DNA of 64,000 bases from Vibrio sp. ED004 (GTDB lineage: Bacteria > Pseudomonadota > Gammaproteobacteria > Enterobacterales > Vibrionaceae). Each line of letters opens with the position of its first letter. Position 1 is the first letter of the stretch. The notes beneath the pieces were generated by a model that was not told where the DNA came from, ran no database searches, and saw only the letters and a program-made list of their open reading frames with translations. Both the position numbers and the translations under genes were made by a program. The DNA is taken from the NCBI RefSeq assembly GCF_023206395.1, contig NZ_CP066150.1, positions 1,550,001 to 1,614,000 of the forward strand, read 5' to 3'. This document shows, piece by piece, positions 46,490-55,838 of the stretch.

Positions 46490-47783
46490 GGTTCATCGCG
46501 GCTTTCCGGGGAAAGCCGCTTTTATCTTCAAGAAGAAGTAGTCTGTATCTCGATATCCATACCCCATTCGCTTGATTAACTTTATTTTGTTGTTTATCCC
46601 TTCCAATGTGCAGGTGTTGAGCGGATAAGTTGCCGATGCAATAATACCGTGAAGATAAGGCCTCAGTTTTCGTGCAAACTCTTTCAATGGCTTAATTCCA
46701 CTCTCTTGCACTTGTGCCCACCATACCTCCCAGAGCCCCTTAGCATGTGCTTCTGATTTACAGTACCAAAGCTCTTTGAGTTGTGAGCCGAGTATATAAG
46801 TGGCCATCAAGTCCTTATTGATATTCAATATTTCAGTAAGATAGCTATCTTGTCGTGCATTTAAATTACCTCTGTTTTTCAGCAGTACCCAGCGTGAGCG
46901 CTTCACACATTGCCTCGCTTTTTTATCCTGCTTGAGTTTGTTAGCTTGGTCGACTCTGACTCTATCCATCACCTCACGACCGAACTTAGCAACAACATGG
47001 AATAAGTCGTAAACGATTTTTGCATTCGGGCAGTGCGCTTGAACTTCAAGGTCAAAAGCCGTATTCATGTCCATTGCGACCGCTTCGATATTGTTACCAT
47101 GCTTGCCTAACTGCTCGAAAAACGGTCGTATGTCCTTGCGGCTACGACCTAACCCTATCCAAATGACTTGGTGAGTCTTAGCATCAGCGATGACTGTGGC
47201 ATATCGGTGCCCTTTAAAGATGGCGAACCTCGTCCATGACGAGTTGCCTTAGCCCTTCCCATTTCACTGACGGTACCACTTGGCGAAGTCGACGTTTATC
47301 TATCTCTTTAATGGTGTGCCAATGAACGCTCGTTAACTGGGAGATATGCTTAATGGGAAGAAGAGGCAGTAGTTGTTCTATATAGCTTTTAGACGCGTCG
47401 TTATACGAGCATAAGGCTCTAACCAAGATAGAAACTCTGTTTTTATGCCGCAGTCACGACACTTGATCCTTCGAGTTTGAACGGAAAGCTCAACAGGAAC
47501 ATTGAACAACATGGCCTCTTTCACATGACGCCATTGATACTCATGGATAGCCTCAGCTTCAAGACCGCAAAGGCATTTAGCCTCAGAATTAGGTTTAAGA
47601 GTTAGTGTAACAAGTGATGCTGTCTGGTGAAACTTTACTATTTTAAAGCCTTCCCAGAATGAAGATAGGAAAGTATGATTCGGCATGAAAACGGTAGTTT
47701 GTGTATGATTTTTGTTTGGCGACTAAACCATATCACTTACTACCGTTTTTTTGTTTTTAGTTCCCGCTAATCCGCGATGAACC
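46490..47783. mobile_element. ISL3-family insertion sequence, 1294 bp, with 8-bp target duplication
   Basis: The ends carry a 12-bp perfect inverted repeat, GGTTCATCGCGG at 46490-46501 and CCGCGATGAACC at 47772-47783, with weaker matches beyond. Both ends are flanked by eight A's (46482-46489 and 47784-47791), an A8 duplication of the size known for ISL3 elements. The left end also forms a perfect 10-bp hairpin (46498-46507 / 46510-46519), beside the transposase stop. The insertion sits in the U-tract of the terminator of the gene at 47828. Confidence 0.9.
46493..47686 (-). pseudogene. ISL3-family transposase, disrupted by two single-base frameshifts
   Basis: About 398 codons in all. The N-terminal zinc ribbon (CLCGLEAEAI; CRDCGIKTEF) is in frame to about 47391. 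A run of four T's on the plus strand (47387-47390) seems one base short, after which the frame continues as KSYIEQLLPLLP. A second change, an extra base at 47228, restores the first frame right after the start of the DDE domain (MDEFAIFKGHRY after correction). The rest (MDMNTAFDLEVQ, and CTLEGINNKIKL near the end, with the catalytic Asp and Glu) is intact. Net frame is kept, but no full protein is made unless frameshifting occurs. It is probably inactive. Confidence 0.85.
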
Positions 47784-47812
47784 AAAAAAAAGCCATAGCA
47801 TGCTATGGCTTT
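47784..47812 (-). terminator. Terminator of the gene at 47828, split from its tail by the IS
   Basis: A 12-bp palindromic stem AAAGCCATAGCA / TGCTATGGCTTT. On the minus strand it is followed by T8, which is one copy of the IS target duplication. The hairpin is intact and the T-run is still there, so termination may persist. Confidence 0.8.
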
Positions 47813-47827
47813 CTTCTTTCAATTTGA

Positions 47828-48262
47828 TTACTTGCTGTGAGTATCTATCATCACTTGCCAATATTCGCATTTGGCTAAGAACTCTTTTAAATAAAGCTCT
47901 GGGTTAGCAAGCTTCTCACCGCCTTTCACATCAGCGCCAGTCACTCGCCAAAAGCCACGAGTCACAAGATTTCTGTGGTAGATAAAATCGTTAAGTTCGT
48001 TGGTTTTTAACGGAAGCTGTTCACCAAAGGTTTGTTCGTACAAGCTCAACGTAGAAGCTTGCTCACTTGGTTTCTCTCTTAGAAAGGTATCTAAGTCCAA
48101 ATCCAGTGACTGCTGTGCTTCTTTCGGTAACGCTTTAGCCAATTTAGAGATAACACTGAACAGAGCCAACTCAACTTTTTGAGACGCTAATAACGATGCA
48201 CCTAAAAGCGCATGCTCATTGGAAATGTGTTGCTCTGTTGATGAAACGGTTGCTGTTGTCAC
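47828..48262 (-). CDS. Hypothetical protein, 144 residues
   Basis: A soluble, mostly helical protein without signal peptide or membrane segment. It contains NEHALLGASLLASQKVELAL and LYEQTFGEQLPLKTNELNDFIYHRNLVTRGFWR. The phrase FIYHRNLVTRGF and the helices before it suggest a conserved structural core, but I do not recognise a domain. It follows the 88-residue gene on the same strand, 116 bp apart, and ends at a strong terminator next to the ISL3 element. Confidence 0.65.
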   Translation of the reverse strand: MTTATVSSTEQHISNEHALLGASLLASQKVELALFSVISKLAKALPKEAQQSLDLDLDTFLREKPSEQASTLSLYEQTFGEQLPLKTNELNDFIYHRNLVTRGFWRVTGADVKGGEKLANPELYLKEFLAKCEYWQVMIDTHSK

Positions 48263-48307
48263 TGTGTTAACCTCAAATAATCATAACGGGTGTTACTGAA
48301 CTGGATA

Positions 48308-48394
48308 GAGTCTTTTAATTAAGCTGAATCTTATTCTTGTCATTAAGAAGAATCTTGCAGCTAAGCAGAGTCTTTCAACTAAGCAGAATCTTTT
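48308..48394. repeat. Degenerate 18-bp tandem repeats at the 3' end of the 88-residue gene
   Basis: Units start GAATCTT or GAGTCTT and end AAGCT/AAGCA: 48308-48325, 48326-48349 (24 bp), 48350-48367, 48368-48385, then 48386 onward. The last unit holds the coding end and stop (48379) of the minus-strand gene; the others carry extra copies of the stop. Confidence 0.85.
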
Positions 48395-48645
48395 AGCAGA
48401 ACGCGGTCAGCATCAATGATGGTGAAGCCTGATGCGTCTTCATTCTTTTCGACTTGCACTAAACCTTTAAAACCAATTTGCGACAGTTTCTTCGCAAGCT
48501 GATCTGGTGCGGTTTCGAACACAACGTTCATAAAAGGCAAAGACTCAGCATCAACAAAACCATGCTCGTTAAACAGTTCCATTGCTTGAGATAAATGGTC
48601 TGAGTCGGTTAATTCAATAATTTCTACAACTTCTTCCAACAACAT
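48379..48645 (-). CDS. Hypothetical protein, 88 residues
   Basis: From ATG 48645, which has GGAATC at a good distance; an ATG at 48657 is also in frame. The protein is acidic, with helix (MLLEEVVEIIELTDSDHLSQAMELF) and strand segments (MNVVFETAPDQL; GLVQVEKNEDASGFTIIDAD). The look is that of a small alpha/beta regulator-like fold, but I do not recognise it. The C-terminus DSA lies in a tandem repeat. Confidence 0.6.
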   Translation of the reverse strand: MLLEEVVEIIELTDSDHLSQAMELFNEHGFVDAESLPFMNVVFETAPDQLAKKLSQIGFKGLVQVEKNEDASGFTIIDADRVLLKDSA

Positions 48646-48880
48646 TTTCGATTCCATATTCGCCAGAAAGTGACTGACACAAGCCGGTTCTTCTTGCTTG
48701 CATACATCCCGATGCCCGTAGATACCCCTTTAGTAGTAGGGAGATCATAACATATTAATAATCGTAAAATATGTTTTATTTTTCCTAAGCTACTGGGAAT
48801 ACTAGAAAAGAATAGAAATTGGTGAAACATAAATAACACCAATCCATAGTATCGATAACGGTAGACCTGGCTTGAGGTGA

Positions 48881-50665
48881 TCAGGCAACCGTTACTTGAG
48901 AGTCGCTCGTTTCCACAATCGATTCCTTCAACAAGCCGGCATAAATGCCATTGTATGCGACCAACTGTTGATGATTACCTTGTTCAACAATTTCACCCTT
49001 TTCCAATACCAGAATAGTGTCAGAGTGACGAACAGTGCTGAGGCGGTGGGCAATGGCGATCACGGTTTTTTCTTTGAACAGGCGCTGCATCGCTTTTTGA
49101 ATCAAATCTTCTGTGATGGAATCTACCGAACTGGTTGCCTCATCAAGCATCATCAGTTGTCCGCCTTGTGCGACTGCTCGTGCAAAGGAGATAAGCTGCG
49201 TTTGCCCTACAGATAGGTTGGCACCGTTCTTCTCTAAACGGAAATCATAGCCTTGTGGCAACTGCTCGATAAACTTATCCGCATAAACATAACGCGCAGC
49301 TTGCTCAACCTCGTTTCTTGAGAGATGTTCCTTACCCAGTGCAATATTGAACTGAATCGTCTCTTCAAATAGATGCACATCTTGCATCATCATTGAGAAC
49401 AAGTGAGCAGAGTCTTCGCTTGAGATCTGCGATAACTCAATACCATTAAGCAGAATGCTGCCTTCATAGTCTTGATAAGTTTTAGATATCAAACGCAGAA
49501 TCGTCGATTTGCCCGACCCAGTCGAACCCACAAGCGCGATTTGATGACCTTTCTCCAATACAAACGAGACATTTTTTAGAACGTACGGAGCGTCGTCTTT
49601 GTAGCGAAAGCTCACGTTCTTAAATTCTAAGCTCACAAACTGTTCGAGCTGACTTTCAACCTTGTTAGATGGCAGTAAGTTACGACCTTCTTCTTCCGTC
49701 GGTTCAACAAACAGCTCTTCGATGTGGTCGAACGCAGCAAATGAGCTCTGAATCGAAGCAATTTGCGAGGTGAAGTCGCGAATCGGTACAAATACCTTTT
49801 CTAGGGTGTTGATGAACGCAATCAGCACACCCAAGGTGAGTGCCCCTTCGATCACTTGCCCAGAGCCGTACCAAATCATGATCGCGATAGTGATTGAGGT
49901 AATGCCAGAGATAAACGAAAACAGAATCGCATCGTACTTATTGATCTTTTTCTGCGCTTTCAAAAACTCATCGGTATAGCCTTGGTAACGCTGCTCGACT
50001 TGTTCTTCCGCTCGGTACATCTGAACCGTTTTCATGCCGAACAAGACCTCTTGCAGAAAGCCAATACCGCGTGCAAGTGAAGAACGCGTGACTTTATACA
50101 GAGCACGAAGTCGGTTTCGCACGTACACCGTTAAGTACAGCACGGGTGGCATGATGATCAATACAATCAACGTCAGCTGCCAATCAATGAAGAACATCAT
50201 GGCTAATAGAGCAATGGTGTTGATACTGTCTTTCACTAAACCGACAACCGATTGAACAAAGGTCTCGCCGATGGTCTCTAAATCACTCGTCAGGCGCGAA
50301 AGCGTGACACCTATTGGCGTATTGTCAAAATAGCTGCGCGGTAACTTGAGTACACGGGCAAACAACACAGAGCGCATATCAGTTATCGTGTATTGACCTG
50401 TTTTACGCAGGTTATACGAATAAGTGGTATCCACCACGTAGCTCACCATCAGCAGGGCAACGAGATAGAAGACGTATTCGAGCAGACCATCCATATCACC
50501 ATGACTTAGATGGACGTCAATCACTTGAATGATCAGCCAAGGAAACAACAAGCTCGTGATGACCGACAGCGGAAGCATCGCAATACCCAGAATGGCAGAG
50601 CCTTTGTATTTCTTAGCAAACTTAAAAAAGTGCTTGAGATACTTAAGATCAACACCCTTTAACAT
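48881..50665 (-). CDS. ABC exporter half-transporter, catalytic NBD (SmdB/MdlB-like)
   Basis: A 594-residue protein with six helices (residues 1-320) fused to an ATPase. Walker A is GSTGSGKST, the signature is LSVGQTQLISFARA, Walker B is LMMLDEATSSVD with the catalytic Glu, and the His switch is AHRLSTV. The start overlaps the partner's stop by 7 bp. With the upstream gene it should form a heterodimer that exports lipids or drugs; SmdAB in Serratia and MdlAB in E. coli are the models. The cargo is not known here. Confidence 0.92.
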   Translation of the reverse strand: MLKGVDLKYLKHFFKFAKKYKGSAILGIAMLPLSVITSLLFPWLIIQVIDVHLSHGDMDGLLEYVFYLVALLMVSYVVDTTYSYNLRKTGQYTITDMRSVLFARVLKLPRSYFDNTPIGVTLSRLTSDLETIGETFVQSVVGLVKDSINTIALLAMMFFIDWQLTLIVLIIMPPVLYLTVYVRNRLRALYKVTRSSLARGIGFLQEVLFGMKTVQMYRAEEQVEQRYQGYTDEFLKAQKKINKYDAILFSFISGITSITIAIMIWYGSGQVIEGALTLGVLIAFINTLEKVFVPIRDFTSQIASIQSSFAAFDHIEELFVEPTEEEGRNLLPSNKVESQLEQFVSLEFKNVSFRYKDDAPYVLKNVSFVLEKGHQIALVGSTGSGKSTILRLISKTYQDYEGSILLNGIELSQISSEDSAHLFSMMMQDVHLFEETIQFNIALGKEHLSRNEVEQAARYVYADKFIEQLPQGYDFRLEKNGANLSVGQTQLISFARAVAQGGQLMMLDEATSSVDSITEDLIQKAMQRLFKEKTVIAIAHRLSTVRHSDTILVLEKGEIVEQGNHQQLVAYNGIYAGLLKESIVETSDSQVTVA

Positions 50666-52422
50666 GCTGTAGCCTCCGTTTCATTCTGCTGTAGCTGCCA
50701 TGTCTCATAGTAGTAAGGACAGGTTTTGAGTAACGTGGCATGGTCGCCCTTGGCAATCACCTTACCTTCATTCAACACAATAATTTCATCCATATATTCA
50801 AGGGCATTGACGCGATGTGACACTACCAGAACCGACTGATTTTCCAGTCGTTTAAACAAGCCTTCTAAGATCTTTCTTTCTGTCTCATAGTCGACCGCAG
50901 ACAGCACATTATCCATGATAATTAAGTCGGTTGGTTGCAGCAGAGCACGCGCAATACTCAAGCGCTGCTTCTGACCACCGGACAACATGATGCCCTTCTC
51001 ACCAACCAAGGTTTGGTCGCCATGTTCAAAGCGAGTCACATCACTGGCCAATTGGCTAAGCTCTAGTACTTCATCAACCTGACTCTTGGCCAAATCAGTA
51101 TCCAAGCTACCAAAACGGATATTATCTTCGACAGTCGCTGAGAACAGGTAAGGGTCTTGAGTAACGGTTTTCACATAACGACGTAAATCACTGCGCGAGA
51201 AACTAGTGACATCTTTTTCACCAAGGAACACTGAGCCTTCTGGAACCTCTAAATGATGATTCAAACAGTTCACTAATGTCGTTTTACCCGCTCCGATTCC
51301 GCCTAGCACACCCACTTTCTTACCCGCAGGAATATCAAAGCTGATGTCATCAAGGATCAAGCGTTCTTCACCCGCGTAACTAAAGCTAAGGTTACGAACA
51401 GAAAACGTTTTACCCTTCAACGATTCAACATCTAACTCAGAAAGCTTTTCTTCATCTAGCTCTGGCACTTTGGCGTTAAGAATGGTTTGCGCGCTCTGAA
51501 TTCCGACCATGCCGCGCTGATAAATCGTCGCAATTCGACCAAGTTGCATCAACGGCATTGCGAGCAAAACCGAGTAAGTTAAGAAAGCGGTTATCTCACC
51601 TAAGGTCAGTTCCTGCCTCATCAACATGAAACCACCCAGACCAAGAATAATAATTTTCATCAGGTCATTGGCGTAATCGAGCACCGGCATGAAGAAGACT
51701 TGAATACGAGTGATCTTAAGGCGGCATTCAAGCAACAGTTGATTGAGCTTTTCGGTTTCCGCCTTCACCCAAGGTGACATCTGCTGGCTCTTGATCAGAT
51801 CAATCCCAGATAGGTAACTCATTAACTGAGCAGACAGGTTTTGCAGGCGCTTCATGTGCTCTAAGTGCAGTGTTTTCATACGCTTGAAGCCCACTCGGAA
51901 AATCACAAAAGCGATTGAGATAGGAATAATCGAGTAAAGCGTTAATTCTGGTGAGATACGCCACATATAAAGAGGCGTCAGCGACAAAGCAAGCAACGCA
52001 TTGAAGAACTGCAAAAAGCCCACGCCGAACATCAAACGGATCCCGCTAAGGTCGTTATTGATGATTGAAATCAAACGACCTGAAGCGAAGCGTTCATGAA
52101 AGCTACTTGGTAAACGATTCAGCTTTTGTAGCAGTGTACTTTTGAGCGCAGCCTCTGTGATTCGCCCAGGGTTCAACGCATAGATCCGCGACAGGATCCG
52201 CACGACAACCATAGCGACCGACATGCCCACCACAATCCAAACATAGGTTTGAAGCTGCTGGTGACCTGTTGACGAGGCATCATCAATTAAATCTATCGCC
52301 AATTGAATATAACGAGGGATCTCTACTTGTAACCAGTTAACGAGAAAAATGAACACAATCGCTAACAAATAAGAGGTGCGATTCATGCGCAAGTAATGGG
52401 CAATAAACTGTCTTTTAGTCAT
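50659..52422 (-). CDS. ABC exporter half-transporter with degenerate NBD (SmdA/MdlA-like)
   Basis: A 587-residue partner. Six helices, then Walker A (GGIGAGKTT) and the full signature (LSGGQKQRLSIARA). In Walker B (LIIMDNVLSAVD) the catalytic Glu is Asn. That loss in one subunit is a normal feature of heterodimeric ABC exporters, where one site only binds ATP. It is the first gene of the pair. A perfect palindrome lies about 95 bp upstream. Confidence 0.92.
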   Translation of the reverse strand: MTKRQFIAHYLRMNRTSYLLAIVFIFLVNWLQVEIPRYIQLAIDLIDDASSTGHQQLQTYVWIVVGMSVAMVVVRILSRIYALNPGRITEAALKSTLLQKLNRLPSSFHERFASGRLISIINNDLSGIRLMFGVGFLQFFNALLALSLTPLYMWRISPELTLYSIIPISIAFVIFRVGFKRMKTLHLEHMKRLQNLSAQLMSYLSGIDLIKSQQMSPWVKAETEKLNQLLLECRLKITRIQVFFMPVLDYANDLMKIIILGLGGFMLMRQELTLGEITAFLTYSVLLAMPLMQLGRIATIYQRGMVGIQSAQTILNAKVPELDEEKLSELDVESLKGKTFSVRNLSFSYAGEERLILDDISFDIPAGKKVGVLGGIGAGKTTLVNCLNHHLEVPEGSVFLGEKDVTSFSRSDLRRYVKTVTQDPYLFSATVEDNIRFGSLDTDLAKSQVDEVLELSQLASDVTRFEHGDQTLVGEKGIMLSGGQKQRLSIARALLQPTDLIIMDNVLSAVDYETERKILEGLFKRLENQSVLVVSHRVNALEYMDEIIVLNEGKVIAKGDHATLLKTCPYYYETWQLQQNETEATAC

Positions 52423-52516
52423 AGTATTCTTTTTTTAGGGCAGGCACACAGCGATGTGATGGTGTTATCCGGCAAGGTGAGACATCGCAGAGGTAAAGAT
52501 ACATCAAAAACACATA

Positions 52517-52531
52517 GTTGACAATGTCAAC
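52517..52531. promoter_or_regulatory. Perfect palindrome upstream of the ABC exporter operon
   Basis: GTTGACAATGTCAAC has 7-bp arms around one base. Read on the minus strand it includes a -35 box (TTGTCA) with TATCTT 17 bp further as -10, so a repressor bound here would block the promoter. The half-site recurs near the CDF gene. Confidence 0.6.
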
Positions 52532-52582
52532 CATGTTTAATTATTCGCTATTGGTGTTATATTTTAGCGCCACAAGAAACAA

Positions 52583-52607
52583 CTTTGCCGCACTAATGGC
52601 GGCAAAG
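52583..52607 (-). terminator. Hairpin downstream of the LruC-lipoprotein operon
   Basis: A 9-bp stem CTTTGCCGC / GCGGCAAAG with a 7-base loop, followed on the minus strand by a moderately T-rich stretch. Confidence 0.5.
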
Positions 52608-52714
52608 TATCTTAAGTACACTAAATGGGGAGCTTTAAACCAAACTCAATACCACAACAACAAAAATCGGATATTGCTTCAGCCTTCAAGCTTCTAATTT
52701 CACTAGTTAAGCGG

Positions 52715-53155
52715 TTAGAGAATCACATCGACCTGCCCGTTTTCGACATCAACTGAGCGTTTCACTTCGTTGCCCATCGCCGATGGGTACCATACTTCAA
52801 CCCAAACTTTTTCAACATGGTTAGGTAGAAGTAGTGTTGTAGAGAAGTCGATATCTTCATTGATTGGTACTCTCAACACTTGTGATGTGTAGTCGACAAC
52901 ATCACCATTGAACTGGGTATACAGGCTCATAAAGCCTCGTGAGCTTTGCGAGGTTGCCACATCAACGGTCACTTTAACTTCTCTTTCGGTTGAGAAGTCA
53001 AAACCTTCGGGTACTGACAACTCAACCGTTTTTACAGATTGTTGTGTAGAAGTTGGAGCACTGGCAGAACCGCTGCCTCCACCATCGCCTCCGCCGCCAC
53101 AAGCCGTAAGGAAGACAATAGTCACGCTACTTAGCATTAGTTTAATTAGTTTCAT
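52715..53155 (-). CDS. Lipoprotein of unknown function, downstream of the LruC gene
   Basis: A 146-residue protein with a type II signal: KLIKLMLSSVTIVFLTAC, Cys19, then a flexible Gly/Ser tether (GGGGDGGGSGSASAP). The rest has two or so beta-rich segments (VELSVPEGFDFSTEREVKV; FSTTLLLPNHVEKVWVEVWY), like a small Ig-like fold. AAGGAGG is strong and the gene is 13 bp after the LruC gene, so they act together, perhaps one holding the other at the surface. No family name known to me. Confidence 0.8.
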   Translation of the reverse strand: MKLIKLMLSSVTIVFLTACGGGGDGGGSGSASAPTSTQQSVKTVELSVPEGFDFSTEREVKVTVDVATSQSSRGFMSLYTQFNGDVVDYTSQVLRVPINEDIDFSTTLLLPNHVEKVWVEVWYPSAMGNEVKRSVDVENGQVDVIL

Positions 53156-53168
53156 AAATCCTCCTTAA

Positions 53169-55279
53169 TTAATCTTCTGTAGACCAAGTTTTGTCAGAGT
53201 TAGGGTTCTGGTACCAAGTTGGTTTTGAAGTCCCTCCAGAAGTCGCCCATTCTGCAAACTCAGGGTACGCTTCACTGATATCAATGTACTCTGCTGGATG
53301 GTTCCACGGAGATGAAATCAAGATCCCCCACGGCATATTTTGAGTAGTTCGGTAGTACTTATCGGTAGATGGGTCTGAGTCATCTTGTGCGATACCGTAG
53401 AAATCACTCACTAACGTACCACGTGACGTTGGTGGAAGATCCGCTGTGTGAATTTCAAGATCTTTACCCGGAGAGCCAGTAAAACTAGAACCATGGTAAT
53501 ATCCTTCACCTGGACCAAAGATGAGCGGGTCAAAACCACTCAATGGTAGAAGTGAACTCACCGTTGGTTGATCGTCGTCGTTAAACGGTAGTGAAATGCT
53601 GAACGTCATTTGGTCGGACTCAAGAGACGGATTACAAGACGGGTTAGTACGGTGGAACATACACTCATCGTTGATCGGGATATCATTTCTCAAGTTCAAT
53701 GAAGCCACAACAACAAGGTCCCCTCCTGGTGATGCAACCGCTTTATCTTCGCCCGTGAACGGTGAAATATTCACACGAGTTGCGCCGTTTTCTGCACTCT
53801 GGCGGTCTGCAAGTCGACATCCGACTCATCAAACCCACTCAGTTTCCAACCTAAGCCGTTACCATAAGAGGCGCCGTAGGCCATAACGCTACCGCTGATA
53901 TCCATACGCAATACAGCATCATCTTTACTCAGAATGGTGGTTCGGTAGTAAACGACAACATCGTTTAAGTCGAAATCACCAACTTCAGACCAGTTATCTT
54001 CGAACGCCGCAGTGTAGTAATTAGAGTGTTGAATTGTGGTTCCCGGATCAGTCACGTTTAACACGTAATCCTCGACTTCCCCGTCACCAACGTAACCATC
54101 ACTTGGGATGTTAGGGCTGCTCGCTAGACGGAAACGTGTTTGTACAGTCCCCACACTCGCATCATCAGCCACTCGAATTGGAACAACTTGTCCCCCTTCA
54201 ACAACCGAATGGTTCTTCAAGATTTGTTCATCATCATCGAAAGTACCACTCGAGTCCCAGTCAGCCCAAGCTTGTAGGTAACCATTACCCACTACATTAA
54301 CGTTAATGAGGCTATCCAACCCGATTTCTAGGTTAGTAAGCAGCGTAATACCGTCGTCATCATTCCCGTCAACATCCAAGTCATCGCCGTTTGATAAAGC
54401 GCCCGGTTGTCCGTCAGAATCTGTATCGATGCTAGCCCCTAGATAAAGCGTTGAAGAAACAGCATGTTCTGCACCATTGCTTGCTTGTAACGTTCCATAA
54501 GTGTCTGGAGCGTCACCAAAATCAGACTCGTCAGAACTCTCAATTGGCGTAGTAAATCCACTTAAGTCCCAGTTACCATCAAACGCAGAAAAAATGGGGT
54601 TAGGAAAGCTACTACTGCTAGAAGTGACGGTTTCAAATTGTAAGGTAACAATAGAGGTGTTTTTATAGATGAATTTAACTGCACCTGACGTGTCAGTTTC
54701 TGAATAATTAGTACCAGGGCCTGTAAATAGAACGGATGTTCCATCAGCACTCTCTTCCGCGGTCAAGCTGGCGCTTGCACTACCCAATTGATAACTGAAA
54801 AAGCCTTCACTTCTAAATACTCGTACTTGCTCTGACTGAACTGGCTCGCCATCAATGTCGTAACCGATCATTTCAAATTCAGGAATAGTGTAAGGCAACG
54901 AGAAAGTACCTGACAGACCATCTGTTCCGTCAAAGAACTCAAAGGTATAAATCAAACCTGCAGACCCGGCAGAGTTAGTCTGATAGAGGAATCCAATATC
55001 ACCAGAGGGCTGAGTGGAGCCTTCTTTGTAGTTGGGAACATGGAACATAAACGTTGCATCACCAAATACGCTACTGGACACCTTAGCATCAATGGTCTTT
55101 CCATCATGTGTGCCGACATTGAGAAAGTGCATGGAGGCACCATCATAGGTTGGTCCCGCCCAACCGCTACTTCCGTTCGTTGACTCTACGTGGTTTGAAA
55201 AATCCAAATCCACGATGGTTGCGTGGACTGGGACGCTAACTATTACGCCAATGAGATAGATAATTTGCTTGTATTTCAT
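53169..55279 (-). pseudogene. LruC-domain secreted protein, split by a one-base frameshift
   Basis: The first part (502 codons from 55279) has a signal peptide (YKQIIYLIGVIVSVPVHA), a beta-rich domain and an Asp-rich Ca-binding-like run (DTDSDGQPG; DDLDVDGNDDDG) with the GEVEDY motif. Next comes the start of the LruC domain (FEDNWSEVGDFDLNDVVV). The frame ends at 53771. The second part (from 53774) continues the LruC domain (VNISPFTGED; ISEAYPEFAEWATSGG; PTWYQNPNSDKTW). The second frame stays open upstream as QSAENGATRV, so one base is missing near 53795-53830. The alternative, two coupled proteins with GTGA overlap, is less likely. Confidence 0.8.
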
Positions 55280-55838
55280 AGTAAACCTCGACTTCTTCTT
55301 CGCTTGGGCGATTTCCTTGAAAAGTACGTAAACTCTGAACGGAAAAGCTAAATAAATGTCTCCCTAAAATCTGATGCTACGAGACAAAGGATGTCTATTT
55401 TTATTATTTTGGTGCCGATAAAACGAGCTGAATAAGACAAAGAAGCAAGAGGAGAGCCAAGTTTTCCAATACTTAGAAAACACACGTAAACCATTGAAAT
55501 TAAAAATTTATTATCTATATACTTTTCGAGCGCAAGAATAAAAAAAACACTTTATTCAAAATAGGAATCAATTTGATGAAGGAAATGAGTCAACTTGACA
55601 GCTTGTCATAAATAGGAGTGAAAGAAGTAGATTCCAAGCGAATAAAGATGTCGTTCAAACAGCAGGAAGCTGCATGAAATTGGAGAAATAATGGCTGTTG
55701 ATTATAAACGAAGTTGGGTGACAGAGAGCACTAACAATGAACTGTTTAATGCGGGGTGAAATGAAACAGTTCAAAGATCATTGTCAGCTGCACTTTAGTT
55801 ACAGCTGAACAATTACTTCAATATAAGGTTTGGTGAGA
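55280..55838. other. Intergenic region between the LruC gene and the NUDIX gene
   Basis: Nearly 560 bp with no gene I can support. It has the LruC promoter, a GTCAACTTGAC palindrome at 55589-55599 next to TTGACA-GC-TTGTCA, a 9-bp hairpin (55739-55747 / 55764-55772) and a second (55781-55790 / 55802-55812) that may end the NUDIX gene. Confidence 0.5.

Noticed and set aside
55691..55759. 22-codon frame with a GGAG site between the LruC and NUDIX genes
   Set aside because: Too short to judge, and its end overlaps a hairpin; no sign of conservation can be seen here.
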